Of a stretch of 34,992 bases of DNA, positions 15,114-24,400 are shown piece by piece. Location of the stretch: NCBI GenBank assembly GCA_017505505.1, contig JAFVPA010000045.1, forward strand, positions 1 through 34,992, read 5' to 3'. Position numbers and translations under genes: made by a program. A model generated the notes under the pieces. It had not been told where the DNA came from, made no database searches, and saw only the letters and a program-made list of their open reading frames with translations. Positions within the stretch are counted from its first letter, which is position 1, and each line of letters begins with the position of its first letter. This DNA is from Oscillospiraceae bacterium (GTDB lineage: Bacteria; Bacillota_A; Clostridia; Oscillospirales; Oscillospiraceae).

Positions 15114-15122
15114 ATTATACCA
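15114..15122 (-). promoter_or_regulatory. Extended -10 promoter (TGGTATAAT)
   Basis: TATAAT (15119-15114) preceded by TGG gives an extended -10 element. The -35 region is poor (ACACAT at 17 bases). It would drive the phospholipase-like and VanZ genes with a short leader. Confidence 0.6.
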
Positions 15123-15216
15123 TATTTATGATCAAAATGTGTGAACAATAGAAAAAATCTGTGATACGCATAACGTAATCGCTTTCGAAACTCCGAACCT
15201 TTGTGAGAAATAACGA

Positions 15217-15247
15217 AGCCGCCCTGGTTTCCAGGGCGGCATTTTCG
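15217..15247 (-). terminator. Terminator after the kinase gene
   Basis: GCCGCCCTGG (15218-15227) pairs with CCAGGGCGGC (15231-15240) around a three-base loop. It lies eight bases after the kinase stop. The minus-side U-tract is moderate (TTCGTTATTTC); the plus side has ATTTTCGTTT. Confidence 0.8.
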
Positions 15248-15248
15248 T

Positions 15249-18200
15249 TTATTGCGTGATGGTAAAAGGAACTTCAGCAGCTTTCATGCCGTCAAAATAC
15301 AACTCAAGCGTAAATTCTCCGGGCCAGGCTGGGAGCTGAGGAACCAAAATCTCACCGGTGTTGGCTTCTCCATTTTCCCAAATACTCTTCCAGGAGGGGC
15401 TGTCCTGAGTGATCAGATCCGGCAGCACATTGCCATAGGCATCCCGGATGACACAGAGAACATCCACAGAAACGCCGGTCATGTAGAAAGTGCCGGAGCT
15501 GTGCAGGAGGATGGCTGCCTGTTCACTGGGGGCGAAGGTATCCGTAACAGCATCCGCTTCCAGCGTTTCCGTATACCAGTCACTGTCAGCGGAGACTCTG
15601 GCAAGCTTAACATCCAGCGTATCCGTATTCAGGTGGTGCTTGTTGAAGGCTTTGCCTTCGGGACAGGTATAATTGCTTACATTGTTGAAGATGGTCGTTC
15701 CGTCAGACGCCTGGATGGACAGTTCATATGTTGCACCGGGAATCTTCATAGGGATAACGGCGGAGGCTTTTTTGTTTTTGACCACGTTCTTCTGCCCGCC
15801 GTCAATGCTGTATATCAGCAGCCAGCCGTCTTCCGAGGCTTTTCCACTGTGTTCCCAGGTAACCGTCAGCTTGTCGGAAGCTGTGTCTTTTACGTTCACT
15901 GCACTGATCCGGATGGGATCTTCCGTAATACTGGCCCGGGCGGGCTGTGTCATACCGGAAGCCGTGATTTCCACGGTATAGCTGGAGCTGGGATCAATAT
16001 TGGGGAAGGAAACCTGAGGATCTGCAACGGTGAGCGTTTGATCGTAGTCCAGACCGTTAAAGCAGCGGACCGTCCAGCTGTCTACCACTACATCACCGGG
16101 TGCTTTCCAGTGAACGGTGATATCCGTATCTTTCTCAGAGGTGATGGTGATATCCTCTGCCAGAATCAGGCGGGGGGCCAGCAGTTCAAGCGATGTGCTG
16201 CCGCCGAGGGCGATGCTTTCTCCGGTTTCAAGCGTGAAGGTGTAGATCTTGCCAACTGTCAGACCTGTGATATTTACCGTGTGTCCGGTAAAGGTTTTGC
16301 GCTTTTCCTCTTCTCCATCAGCACTGTAGAAGACTGTCCAATCATTGGGTTCTTCTCCGTCTACGGTGAAGCTCAGTAACACGGAACCGTCTTCCGCACC
16401 GGCTATAGAGGTAAAGGAAACGATATTGGTAGTCGCCTCCGTTGTGAAAACATCAGAGGTCTTGCCGATCAGATCATGGAAGCCGTCGATTTCCAACTCC
16501 ACAGTATACAGCGTGTTTGCGTTCAACTCAGTGAAGACGGCTTGGCCGTTGGTCAAACCGGAAGTCTTGCTCTTACCGTACTGGTCGGAGCAGGTGACCC
16601 GCAAAGCGGCAGGATCGGCATCCGAGACTACGGTGACTGTGATTTGATCCTGAGTTCCTTCGATGGTGAGGGACTCTATGGTGCGCAGATAAAGATTTTG
16701 GTAATACCAGAATCCGGCAAGACCGAGCAGACAGAGGATCAACAGCGTCAGAATTGCAGAGAAGAACCGCTTCTTTCTTCGCTTATACTTGGGATCCTGG
16801 AATGTTTTTTCTGCTTTCTTTTTTGACCGTTTGGCAGGTACCGCATCCTTGTCCTCTTCCATGAGGGGCTCTGGCGGGAGTCCGGCCTCATCGGCGTAAT
16901 CCATATCCTCTTCAATAAAGGCAAAGGGATCCGGTGGTTCCGGGATCTCCGGCATCATGACACCTTCCGCGGGTTCGTGAGCGATCAGATCATCAGCCTG
17001 GGAGAGAATTTTGGAAACCTCATCAGAAATGCTGGGGATAGCTTCTGTTTCGGGAACAGCTTCAGCTTCCGAAGGCGGGGCCTCTTCTGCCGATGTATCT
17101 TCCGTGAGGGATTCATCTGCTGGTGCTTCCTGAATGGTTTCATCCGGCTCCGGGAGGATCTCCTCAGCAGGATCTTCAGAGACGGAAACCTCTTCAACGG
17201 TTTCCAACGCAATTTCCGCGAGGGGTTCTGTAGAGGGCTCGTCAACCGGTGTATCCTCAGAGATGACCGGCAAGGGCGCTTCCTCCTCAACAGATTCGGA
17301 TACCTGCGGACTCTGTTCCTCTTCAGCAGTGCTTCCTTTCTTTTTCTTAAAGAACGGAACGATATCTTTCGGATCTACATCCAGAGGGATATGGGGTGTG
17401 ATGGGAACATCATTGATGGAATTGCGCTGCATATAGGAAGCCAGTGCCTTACCTAACTCGGCCGGATCATTCCAACGCTCAGCCGGATCGATGTGTATGG
17501 CTTTCATGATGATTTCTGCCAGCTCGTAGTCCGCATGGATCGGAGAAGGCAGGGTAGCTTCCGGATCCCGCATCCCTTTGAACGGGAGCTGTCCATCGTT
17601 GTAGAGCTGGTACAGGATCATACCGACAGCATAGGTATCCACGGTCATATTCAGCGAAGCCATGGGATCCAGCAATTCCGGCGGAGTATAGGCGCTGTAA
17701 TATTTATCCGGAAGTGCGGCATAGCTCAGCGCATCCAACTGGATGAATCCCAAATCACCGATCCGGTATTCTTTCTTTTCGGAAACGAAAATATTATTGG
17801 GTTTCAAATCTGCGTACAGAGCTCCCGCCTGGCGGCAAATCGACAGTGCCGAGCAAAGATCCAGACCCAGATTGATAGCTTCCAGCTGCGTTACAGGATG
17901 CTGTTTTACATACCTTTCCAGTGTGCGCTTATAGCTGCCCACGAGATAGATCTCATATCCCAAACGGCGGCGGGTGATGGGTTCCATCTGCCAGCCTTCG
18001 TAAGGGAGGAAACCATCCAGCTTGGACAGGGTCTTCAGAAGCTCTGCTTCTTTCATGATACCCTCGCCAATCTGGCGGTAGTATTCCATAGCATCTGCGG
18101 GATCTTTATATGCACCGGCCAGCAGCAGGGCATCCAACTGCACCTGAGAGGCCGGGATGGTGATGATCTTGACTATGTATTTTTTATCTGTATTTTCCTT

Positions 18201-18296
18201 TATGGCGGGACAGCAACGGACACCGTCATGCTCACTCATGGGATTTCCCATGGAGAATCCATCCAGCAAAGGAGAGATGATTTTTTGCTCAGACAA
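15249..18296 (-). CDS. Transmembrane Ser/Thr protein kinase-like protein with FN3-like ectodomains
   Basis: About 1015 residues. Residues ~25-310 are a eukaryotic-type kinase domain: VKI with Lys43, helix-C KEAELLKTL with a conserved Glu, catalytic YADLKPNN (Asp163, Lys165, Asn168; Tyr replaces the usual His), DLG at 181-183 for DFG, and TPPEL for APE. The ATP- and metal-binding residues are present, so activity is plausible; a classical glycine-rich loop is not obvious. Then comes a long Glu/Pro-rich cytoplasmic linker, a basic stretch, one membrane helix at about 515-537 (ILTLLILCLLGLAGFWYY), and about 470 extracellular residues of repeated beta-sandwich modules resembling fibronectin type III. 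PASTA domains, usual in PknB/PrkC, are absent. The start is TTG 18296 with AAAGGAGG eight bases upstream; longer frames run into the promoter. Confidence 0.85.
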   Translation of the reverse strand: MSEQKIISPLLDGFSMGNPMSEHDGVRCCPAIKENTDKKYIVKIITIPASQVQLDALLLAGAYKDPADAMEYYRQIGEGIMKEAELLKTLSKLDGFLPYEGWQMEPITRRRLGYEIYLVGSYKRTLERYVKQHPVTQLEAINLGLDLCSALSICRQAGALYADLKPNNIFVSEKKEYRIGDLGFIQLDALSYAALPDKYYSAYTPPELLDPMASLNMTVDTYAVGMILYQLYNDGQLPFKGMRDPEATLPSPIHADYELAEIIMKAIHIDPAERWNDPAELGKALASYMQRNSINDVPITPHIPLDVDPKDIVPFFKKKKGSTAEEEQSPQVSESVEEEAPLPVISEDTPVDEPSTEPLAEIALETVEEVSVSEDPAEEILPEPDETIQEAPADESLTEDTSAEEAPPSEAEAVPETEAIPSISDEVSKILSQADDLIAHEPAEGVMMPEIPEPPDPFAFIEEDMDYADEAGLPPEPLMEEDKDAVPAKRSKKKAEKTFQDPKYKRRKKRFFSAILTLLILCLLGLAGFWYYQNLYLRTIESLTIEGTQDQITVTVVSDADPAALRVTCSDQYGKSKTSGLTNGQAVFTELNANTLYTVELEIDGFHDLIGKTSDVFTTEATTNIVSFTSIAGAEDGSVLLSFTVDGEEPNDWTVFYSADGEEEKRKTFTGHTVNITGLTVGKIYTFTLETGESIALGGSTSLELLAPRLILAEDITITSEKDTDITVHWKAPGDVVVDSWTVRCFNGLDYDQTLTVADPQVSFPNIDPSSSYTVEITASGMTQPARASITEDPIRISAVNVKDTASDKLTVTWEHSGKASEDGWLLIYSIDGGQKNVVKNKKASAVIPMKIPGATYELSIQASDGTTIFNNVSNYTCPEGKAFNKHHLNTDTLDVKLARVSADSDWYTETLEADAVTDTFAPSEQAAILLHSSGTFYMTGVSVDVLCVIRDAYGNVLPDLITQDSPSWKSIWENGEANTGEILVPQLPAWPGEFTLELYFDGMKAAEVPFTITQ

Positions 18297-18321
18297 GACT
18301 ATCGCCTCCTTTAACCCGTAT

Positions 18322-18350
18322 ATCATAAAATAAAATGACAAAAAAATCAA
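18322..18350 (-). promoter_or_regulatory. Sigma-A promoter of the kinase gene
   Basis: TTGATT (18350-18345), 17 bases, TATGAT (18327-18322). It is back-to-back with the promoter of the divergent gene; the -35 boxes are about 12 bases apart. Confidence 0.75.
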
Positions 18351-18361
18351 CACTTTTGTAG

Positions 18362-18390
18362 TTGTATTCTTTGGAAGACCGTGATATAAT
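18362..18390 (+). promoter_or_regulatory. Sigma-A promoter of the zinc-ribbon/Ig-like gene
   Basis: TTGTAT (18362-18367), 17 bases, TATAAT (18385-18390), about 48 bases before the start codon. Confidence 0.85.
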
Positions 18391-18438
18391 GTCGAATAAT
18401 AGTGGTTCAATGGCAAGATTGAACGGGAGGTATCCGAT

Positions 18439-19485
18439 ATGAATAAAATCATCTGTGATATTTGCGGCACATCCTATCAGGAAAGCGCAGAATGCTGCCC
18501 TATCTGTGGTTGTACAAAGGAAGCGGCTGCCGGATTGCTGGCAGAGGAAGCTGTTGAAGAAGTCAGCACCAACACCGGAGCTGCGCCCAGAAAAAAGGAG
18601 ATCTTTGACTTCGACGAGGTGAATGCCGAACCGAAGGAGGAAGAGGACGAAGAAGAGGAAGATTACGACGAGGAAGAGGAGGAAGACGAGGAGGAAGAAG
18701 CTCCCCGCCATAACACCTTCGTTGTGATCCTGCTGACGATCCTCATTGCCGGCCTGCTGCTGGCTGCCGGATTCATCTTTGTCCGGTATTTCCTGCCTAA
18801 TATGCAGGCAGAGGAAACCACTCCCACCACGGTAGCGGTCCAGGAAACGGAGAGCGTTGCACAGGAGACCGGTATTCCCTGTGAAGTGCTGACCATGCTG
18901 AACACCAGCGTGGCAGAACTGAACGCAGAAGGCCAGCAGTTCCTGCTGAACATCAAGACCCAGCCTGAGGACACTACGGACAAGATCATCTACACTGTGG
19001 CGGATGAGAGCATCGCCACCGTTTCTGAGGACGGTAAGATTACCGCTGTTTCTGAGGGTGAGACCAATGTGTACATCAGCTGTGGTGAACACAGTGTTTT
19101 GTGCCCTGTTATCGTTAAGTATGTAGAGGAGACCGTTCCTCCTACTACCGAAGCACAGGTCGTGGAGACTGCCCCCCAGGAAACGGTTCCTCAGGAAACT
19201 GCCGGTGAAGAGACGGTCCCTGCGGAAACCGCGCCTGCCAACACCGGTCTGAAAAATGTGACCCTGAAGCTGAAGAAGACCGACATCATGCTGGGCGTGT
19301 ACTACCAGTTCACCCTGGAGCTGGACTGCGACCTGGAGCAGAACGAGGTCGAGTGGTCCTCTGAGCATCCCCACATCGCCAAGGTTGACGAAAACGGTGT
19401 GGTTACCGCTGTGAAGTCCGGCACCACCATTGTTACCGCAAAGTACGGTGACCAGAAGGTGGACTGCTGGGTGCGCTGCAGCTAA
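18439..19485 (+). CDS. Zinc-ribbon, acidic, single-pass protein with two Ig-like (Big2) domains
   Basis: 348 residues with a clear modular order. Residues 1-25 hold a zinc ribbon (CDIC, then CPIC). About 55-88 is an extreme Glu/Asp run. 92-118 is a membrane helix (VVILLTILIAGLLLAAGFIFV). Outside are two bacterial Ig-like BIG_2 modules (about 150-233 and 266-348), each with the VDExGxVTAVxxGxTxVT pattern: SEDGKITAVSEGETNVYIS and DENGVVTAVKSGTTIVTA. A Thr/Glu/Pro-rich spacer separates them. The role is unknown. A cytoplasmic zinc ribbon with an extracellular Ig-like region suggests an envelope sensor or scaffold. It is divergent from the FN3 kinase, so the two may be functionally linked. SD GGGAGG precedes ATG by eight bases. 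Confidence 0.82.
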   Translation: MNKIICDICGTSYQESAECCPICGCTKEAAAGLLAEEAVEEVSTNTGAAPRKKEIFDFDEVNAEPKEEEDEEEEDYDEEEEEDEEEEAPRHNTFVVILLTILIAGLLLAAGFIFVRYFLPNMQAEETTPTTVAVQETESVAQETGIPCEVLTMLNTSVAELNAEGQQFLLNIKTQPEDTTDKIIYTVADESIATVSEDGKITAVSEGETNVYISCGEHSVLCPVIVKYVEETVPPTTEAQVVETAPQETVPQETAGEETVPAETAPANTGLKNVTLKLKKTDIMLGVYYQFTLELDCDLEQNEVEWSSEHPHIAKVDENGVVTAVKSGTTIVTAKYGDQKVDCWVRCS

Positions 19486-19498
19486 AGTTACGAGAATA

Positions 19499-19530
19499 CG
19501 GCAGCTCCGTTATGGAGCTGCCGCTTTTCG
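19499..19530 (+). terminator. Bidirectional terminator
   Basis: CGGCAGCTCC (19499-19508) pairs perfectly with GGAGCTGCCG (19514-19523), followed by CTTTTCGTT. It lies between the convergent Ig-like gene and the DUF378 gene and probably serves both. Confidence 0.9.
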
Positions 19531-19734
19531 TTATTCGCCATCGATGACAGCCTTCCTGCGAAACAGGAACGTGATGCACCACAATCCGGCCAGACTGATG
19601 ATGGTGTAGATCAGACGGCTGAACAGGGAACCGGACCCACCGAAGAGCCAGGCTACCAGGTCAAATCCGAAAATACCCACCAGACCCCAGTTGAGACAAC
19701 CGGTGATAGATAGGATCAACGCAATGGTATCCAT
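19531..19734 (-). CDS. DUF378-family small membrane protein
   Basis: A 67-residue protein with two hydrophobic helices and the DUF378 pattern: MDTIALILSITGCLNWGLVG then FDLVAWLFGG and IIYTIISLAGLWC. Family members are small membrane proteins of unknown function. ATG 19734 is chosen because GGAGG lies six bases upstream. It is divergent from ispE. A TTGCAA box upstream could be a -35 element, but the matching -10 is poor. Confidence 0.87.
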   Translation of the reverse strand: MDTIALILSITGCLNWGLVGIFGFDLVAWLFGGSGSLFSRLIYTIISLAGLWCITFLFRRKAVIDGE

Positions 19735-19805
19735 AACAAAACCTCCATTTCCCTTTACGGATATGGATAGGATGCGCATGTTTTGCAAATTTATCAGGAT
19801 ACGGA

Positions 19806-19834
19806 TTGCAAAAAAGAAAAAATTCCGCTATAAT
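19806..19834 (+). promoter_or_regulatory. Sigma-A promoter of ispE
   Basis: TTGCAA (19806-19811), 17 bases, TATAAT (19829-19834), 32 bases upstream of the chosen ispE start. Confidence 0.88.
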
Positions 19835-19866
19835 GTTGGCATTGAAAAATAAGGAAGGTAATGTGT

Positions 19867-20724
19867 ATGACAACTTTGTATGAAGGCGCATTTGCCAAGC
19901 TGAATCTGACACTGGATGTTCTGGGCAAGCGGGAAGACGGCTATCACGATCTGCAAAGCGTGATGCAGACGATCTCTGTCCGGGATGACATTGAGATCGA
20001 CGTGGGTACCGGAAAGCCCTGGAAGCTGCTGTGCAGTGTGGAAGGTATTCCCACCGATGAGCGTAACCTGGCCTGGAAGGCCGCAAAGGTCTACTGCGAT
20101 GCCATGAAGAAGGATCCGGATGGCCTGGAGATCCGGATCACCAAGCGTATTCCCTCCGGCGCCGGCATGGGCGGCGGAAGCGCAGATGCGGCAGCGGTGC
20201 TCCGGGCACTGAACCGTCATTACGGTGATCCTTTGTCTCTGTTCGCACTGGCCGAGCTGGGCGCGCAGGTGGGCAGTGATGTTCCTTTCTGTGTCATCTG
20301 CGGCACAGCCATGGTCGAAGGCCGGGGAGAACGGGTCCGGAAGCTGCCGGATATGCCCGACTGCATCTTTGTCATCGTCAAGCCGGAATTCTCCGTGTCC
20401 ACCCCGGAGCTGTATCAGAAGATCGATGCGGTCCAGATCCCCAAGCGTCCCGACAATAAGGCCATGGAAAGTGCCATCCTGGCCGGTGACCTGGAAAAGG
20501 TAGTCAAGAACGTTTACAACGTCTTTGATCCCGTAGTCACCGAGGACCATCTGGAGCTGAACTACATCAAGTCCCTGTTCCATCAGTATGGTGCAGCCAC
20601 CTACCAGATGACCGGCTCCGGTTCCGCGGTATTTGCTATCGTTTCCGAGTTTGAGATCGCGGCAGTTATCTGCAATATGCTGAAAGAGAACTATCCTCAG
20701 GTTTATATCGGAAAACCCGTATAA
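19867..20724 (+). CDS. ispE: 4-diphosphocytidyl-2-C-methyl-D-erythritol kinase
   Basis: ATP-dependent kinase of the non-mevalonate (MEP) isoprenoid pathway. The 285 residues show GHMP-kinase architecture: the substrate motif AKLNLTLDVLGKREDGYHDL (about 8-27), the ATP loop PSGAGMGGGSADAA (about 96-109, with the GMGGGSAD core), and the C-terminal TGSGSAVFAI. ATG 19867 is chosen over 19861: AAGGAAGG is eight bases before the former and only two before the latter. It is closed by a strong terminator. Confidence 0.95.
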   Translation: MTTLYEGAFAKLNLTLDVLGKREDGYHDLQSVMQTISVRDDIEIDVGTGKPWKLLCSVEGIPTDERNLAWKAAKVYCDAMKKDPDGLEIRITKRIPSGAGMGGGSADAAAVLRALNRHYGDPLSLFALAELGAQVGSDVPFCVICGTAMVEGRGERVRKLPDMPDCIFVIVKPEFSVSTPELYQKIDAVQIPKRPDNKAMESAILAGDLEKVVKNVYNVFDPVVTEDHLELNYIKSLFHQYGAATYQMTGSGSAVFAIVSEFEIAAVICNMLKENYPQVYIGKPV

Positions 20725-20736
20725 TTTTGCCAAAAG

Positions 20737-20777
20737 CCGTCCATACTGGAAGTATTTCAGTATGGACGGTGTTTTTT
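20737..20777 (+). terminator. ispE terminator, immediately abutting the spoIIR start
   Basis: A perfect 12-bp stem, CCGTCCATACTG (20737-20748) with CAGTATGGACGG (20758-20769), and then TGTTTTTT ending directly at the spoIIR ATG. It should end the ispE transcript. Its 3' arm also contains the only plausible spoIIR ribosome binding site (GGACGG). Confidence 0.92.
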
Positions 20778-21389
20778 ATGAGAAAGATCCTGATGCGGAT
20801 CGTAATTTGTACGGCCATTTCCTATATGATATGGGGCTTGTCCCTGATTCAGGACAAGCAGCAGCTTCGGGACGGATTGATCCGCTTCCATGTGGTGGCC
20901 AATTCCGATACGGAACATGACCAGGCAGTCAAATTACAGGTTCGGGATGCGGTGCTGAAAAGCCTGCAGGAGGATCTGAATGCTGTTGCGGATGTGGAGA
21001 CAGCCAGAGCGTATTTACAGGAAAACCTTCCGAAGATCCGGACTATCGCCAATGAGACGCTGGAAGCCGTAGGCTTCGATGGGGAAGCCGTCGTTACCTT
21101 ATGCAAAGAGGCCTTTGATACCCGGTATTATGATACCTTCAACCTTCCATCTGGCGTCTACGAATCCCTTCGGATCGTCATTGGTGAAGGGAATGGGAAG
21201 AACTGGTGGTGTGTGGCCTTTCCCACCCTCTGCCTTCCGGCCACAACAGATGGATTTGAAGAAGTGGCGGCAGGGGCAGGGTTTTCAGATGCCCTAAGCA
21301 ATACGCTAACTGGACAGGAAGGATACACAGTGCGGTTCTTCCTGTTGGATGCCTTGGGCTCTGTGGAAAATATGTTCTTTGCGGAATAA
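20778..21389 (+). CDS. spoIIR: Stage II sporulation protein R
   Basis: Signalling protein made in the forespore and exported, where it triggers SpoIIGA to process pro-sigma-E in the mother cell. The 203 residues start with a membrane/signal segment (ILMRIVICTAISYMIWGLSL) and carry the family pattern: LIRFHVVANSDTEHDQAVKLQVRDAVL (about 34-60), the YLQENL segment, and SGVYESLRIVIGEGNGKNWWCVAFPTLC (about 132-159), complete through the C-terminus. ATG 20778 gives the expected N-terminus. The gene lies directly after a terminator with no recognisable sigma-F promoter in the 53-base gap after ispE, so its promoter may be within ispE. Confidence 0.92.
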   Translation: MRKILMRIVICTAISYMIWGLSLIQDKQQLRDGLIRFHVVANSDTEHDQAVKLQVRDAVLKSLQEDLNAVADVETARAYLQENLPKIRTIANETLEAVGFDGEAVVTLCKEAFDTRYYDTFNLPSGVYESLRIVIGEGNGKNWWCVAFPTLCLPATTDGFEEVAAGAGFSDALSNTLTGQEGYTVRFFLLDALGSVENMFFAE

Positions 21390-21457
21390 ATTGTGCCTGT
21401 TATTCGGACCGATTCTGTGGTATCATGTAGAAAACTAAGAAATAAGGAGGCACAGCT

Positions 21458-24400
21458 ATGCTGCACCTGCTTTTGGGCCGTGACTGGACGGCCAACCGGG
21501 ATGAAGTGTTAACGCGTATCGCGGCGGATGTGCGCCAGCGGAAAGAAAACCGCATTCTGATCGTTCCCGAACTGATCAGCCACGAAACAGAGCGCCGGCT
21601 TTGTGCTGCGGCGGGCGACACGGCCAGCCGTTATGCGGAGGTCTTGTCCTTTACCCGCCTGGCCCGCCGGGTCACGGATTCCATGGGAAGCGCAGCGGAG
21701 GAATGCCTGGATAACGGCGGCCGGGTGGTGGCTATGGCTTCCGCAGCCCGGCAGCTCAGCAGCCGTCTGAAAGCCTACGCATCTGTTGAGACCAGGCCGG
21801 AATTTTTGACAGGCCTGATTGACGGGATCGATGAATTCAAGCGCTGCTGCATCTCTTCCCAGGATCTTTCCCGGGCCGCCCGAGAGACAGAGGGCAGTCT
21901 GGCCCAGAAGCTGGAAGAGCTATCCCTGCTGATGGAGGGCTATGACAGCCTGTGCACCCGGGGCAAACGGGATCCCCGGGATCAGATGACCTTGCTTTTG
22001 GAGCATCTGGAAGAGGGCACTTTTGGTGAAGATCATGTTTTTTACATAGACGGATTCCCGGACTTTACCCGGCAGAATCTGGCGATCATTGAGCACCTTA
22101 TCAAAGTTTCGCCCAGCGTTACCGTGAGCCTGAACTGTGATGAGATCGATTCGTCTCTTCTGGCCTTTGAGAAGGCAGGCAACACGGCCCGGGAGATCTA
22201 CCAGTGTGCCGTCCGGTCCGGGGTGGAAGTCCGGGTCGAGACCCTTCGGGAGCGCCCTGGTCCCCTGAACGTGGTTCGGGAAAAGCTGTTTCAGGGGATC
22301 CTTTCAAATTATTCTGCAAAGAGCGTCCTCCATACCTGCCGTGCAGCATCGCCCTACCAGGAATGCATGGCAGCAGCCCACCAGGTCATGGAGCTGGTCT
22401 CCGGTGGCTGCCGCTACCGGGATATCACGCTGGTCTGTACCGACATGTCCGTATATACCCCCCTGGTAGATATGATCTTCCACCGGTTCCATATCCCTGT
22501 CTACCGGTCCGGAACGGAGGAAATTCTGCAAAAAAGTGTTATCGCCACAGTCCTGACAGCGCTGGATGCGGCCCTCAGTGGCTTTGATCAGCGGGATACC
22601 CTGCGGTATCTCCGCTCGGCACTGTCTCCGCTGGATCCGGACATCTGCGACCGGGTGGAAAATTATGCGGTTATTTGGGGTATCCGGGGGCAGAAATGGG
22701 CCTCTGAATGGGTCAATCACCCTGACGGCCTGAGCGGGGAGTGGAATGACGCCTTCCGGGAAGCACTGGCGGAACTGAACAGGGCCCGGGAAGCGGCCAT
22801 TACACCGCTGGTGAAACTGCAAAAGGGCTTCAAAGAGGCAAAAGACATGCGGGGACAGGTCACGGCCCTGTATACTTTTTTGGAAGAAATCCAGCTGGAA
22901 CAGCGCCTCTCAGTCCTGGCACAGACCATGGATGCTGCGGGAGATAACCGCAGTGCCCAGATCCTGAACCAGCTTTGGGAGATATTACTCTCTGCCATGG
23001 AGCAGATGTACGATGTATTGGGGGAAACCTATTGGGACGCGGAGCATTTTTCCCGGCTGTTCCGGCTGCTTTTGAGCCAGTACGATGTGGGCACCATTCC
23101 TCCTGTGCTGGATGCGGTACAGATGGGGCCTGTATCAGCTATGCGCTGCCACCAGCAGAAATACCTGATTGTCTTGGGTGCGGAAGAGGGCAAGCTGCCC
23201 GGTTATACCGGTTCCTCCGGTGTCCTGACTGACCAGGAGCGTGTGGCCCTGCGGGAACTGGGCGTACCCCTGACCGGCGGCGCTATGGAAGGCATTCAGG
23301 CAGAATTTGCGGAGATATACGGTGTTTTCTGCGGTGCTATGGAGGCCGTCTGGGTCTATTGCTCCGGAGAACAGCCCTCCTTCGTTTTCCGCCGTTTGGC
23401 AGAGCTGTCCGGTGGGGAAGAGCAGGCAGAAAATGCTGCCGGATTTGCTTTGGCTGATGAATTGGAAGCAGGCGCCTATCTGGCCCGCTGGGATGCGGAA
23501 GAATTGGCACAGCGGCTGCGGGTAACAGAAGGATACCGGGATACGAAGCAGCGCCGGGCCTATTCCCTGGGAAATGTAAAAATAGAGAATATCCGAAAGC
23601 TTTACAATTCGACACTGACACTTTCTGCATCCCAGATCGACCGTCAGGCCGAGTGCCGCCTGTCCTATTTCCTGAAATACGGCCTCCGTGCCAAGGAACG
23701 GAAGGAGGCTGCCGTCGACCCGGCGGAATTTGGTACGTACGTCCATGCCGTGCTGGAAAATACTACCCGGTGTATCCAGGAAATGGGCGGCTTCCATACG
23801 GTTTCTCTGGAAGAGACACTGGACATTGCCCACCGTTACAGCGAGGAGTATGCAGCCCAGCGGTTCAGCCAATTGGAGTCCGAACGGGTGACGTATCTAT
23901 TCCGCCGTAATATCCGGGAGCTGGATCTGGTAGTTCAGGAGCTTTGGCTGGAACTGAAGGAAGCTCTGTTTGAACCGGCTGGCTTTGAGGTGGACTTTGG
24001 TCCCACCGGTGATCTGCCGGCTATCTCCATCCCCAATGGCAGCATGGAGGCTGCCATTCAGGGGAAAGTGGACCGGGTGGATACCTGGAACAATGGGGCT
24101 ACCACCTACTACCGTGTGGTAGACTATAAGACCGGCAAAAAGGATTTTGATTACTGCGATGTCTTCAACGGCGTGGGCCTGCAAATGCTTCTGTATCTGT
24201 TTGCCCTGAGAGACAGTGAGGATGAGATGCTGGGGGACCGTCCGGTACCGGCCGGTGTCCAGTATTTTCCGGCCAGGGTCCCTTATCTTGCCGCAGAGGG
24301 AAAGCTGGAAGAGGAAGAGGTACAGAAGGAACGAAAGTCCAACTGGAAACGCCGGGGACTTCTCCTGCAGGACGAAGCAGTCCTGCAGGCTATGGAGCCG

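Noticed and set aside
18297..18470. 58-residue N-terminal extension of the kinase
   Set aside because: It would run through both divergent promoters and lacks a ribosome site; TTG 18296 follows AAAGGAGG.
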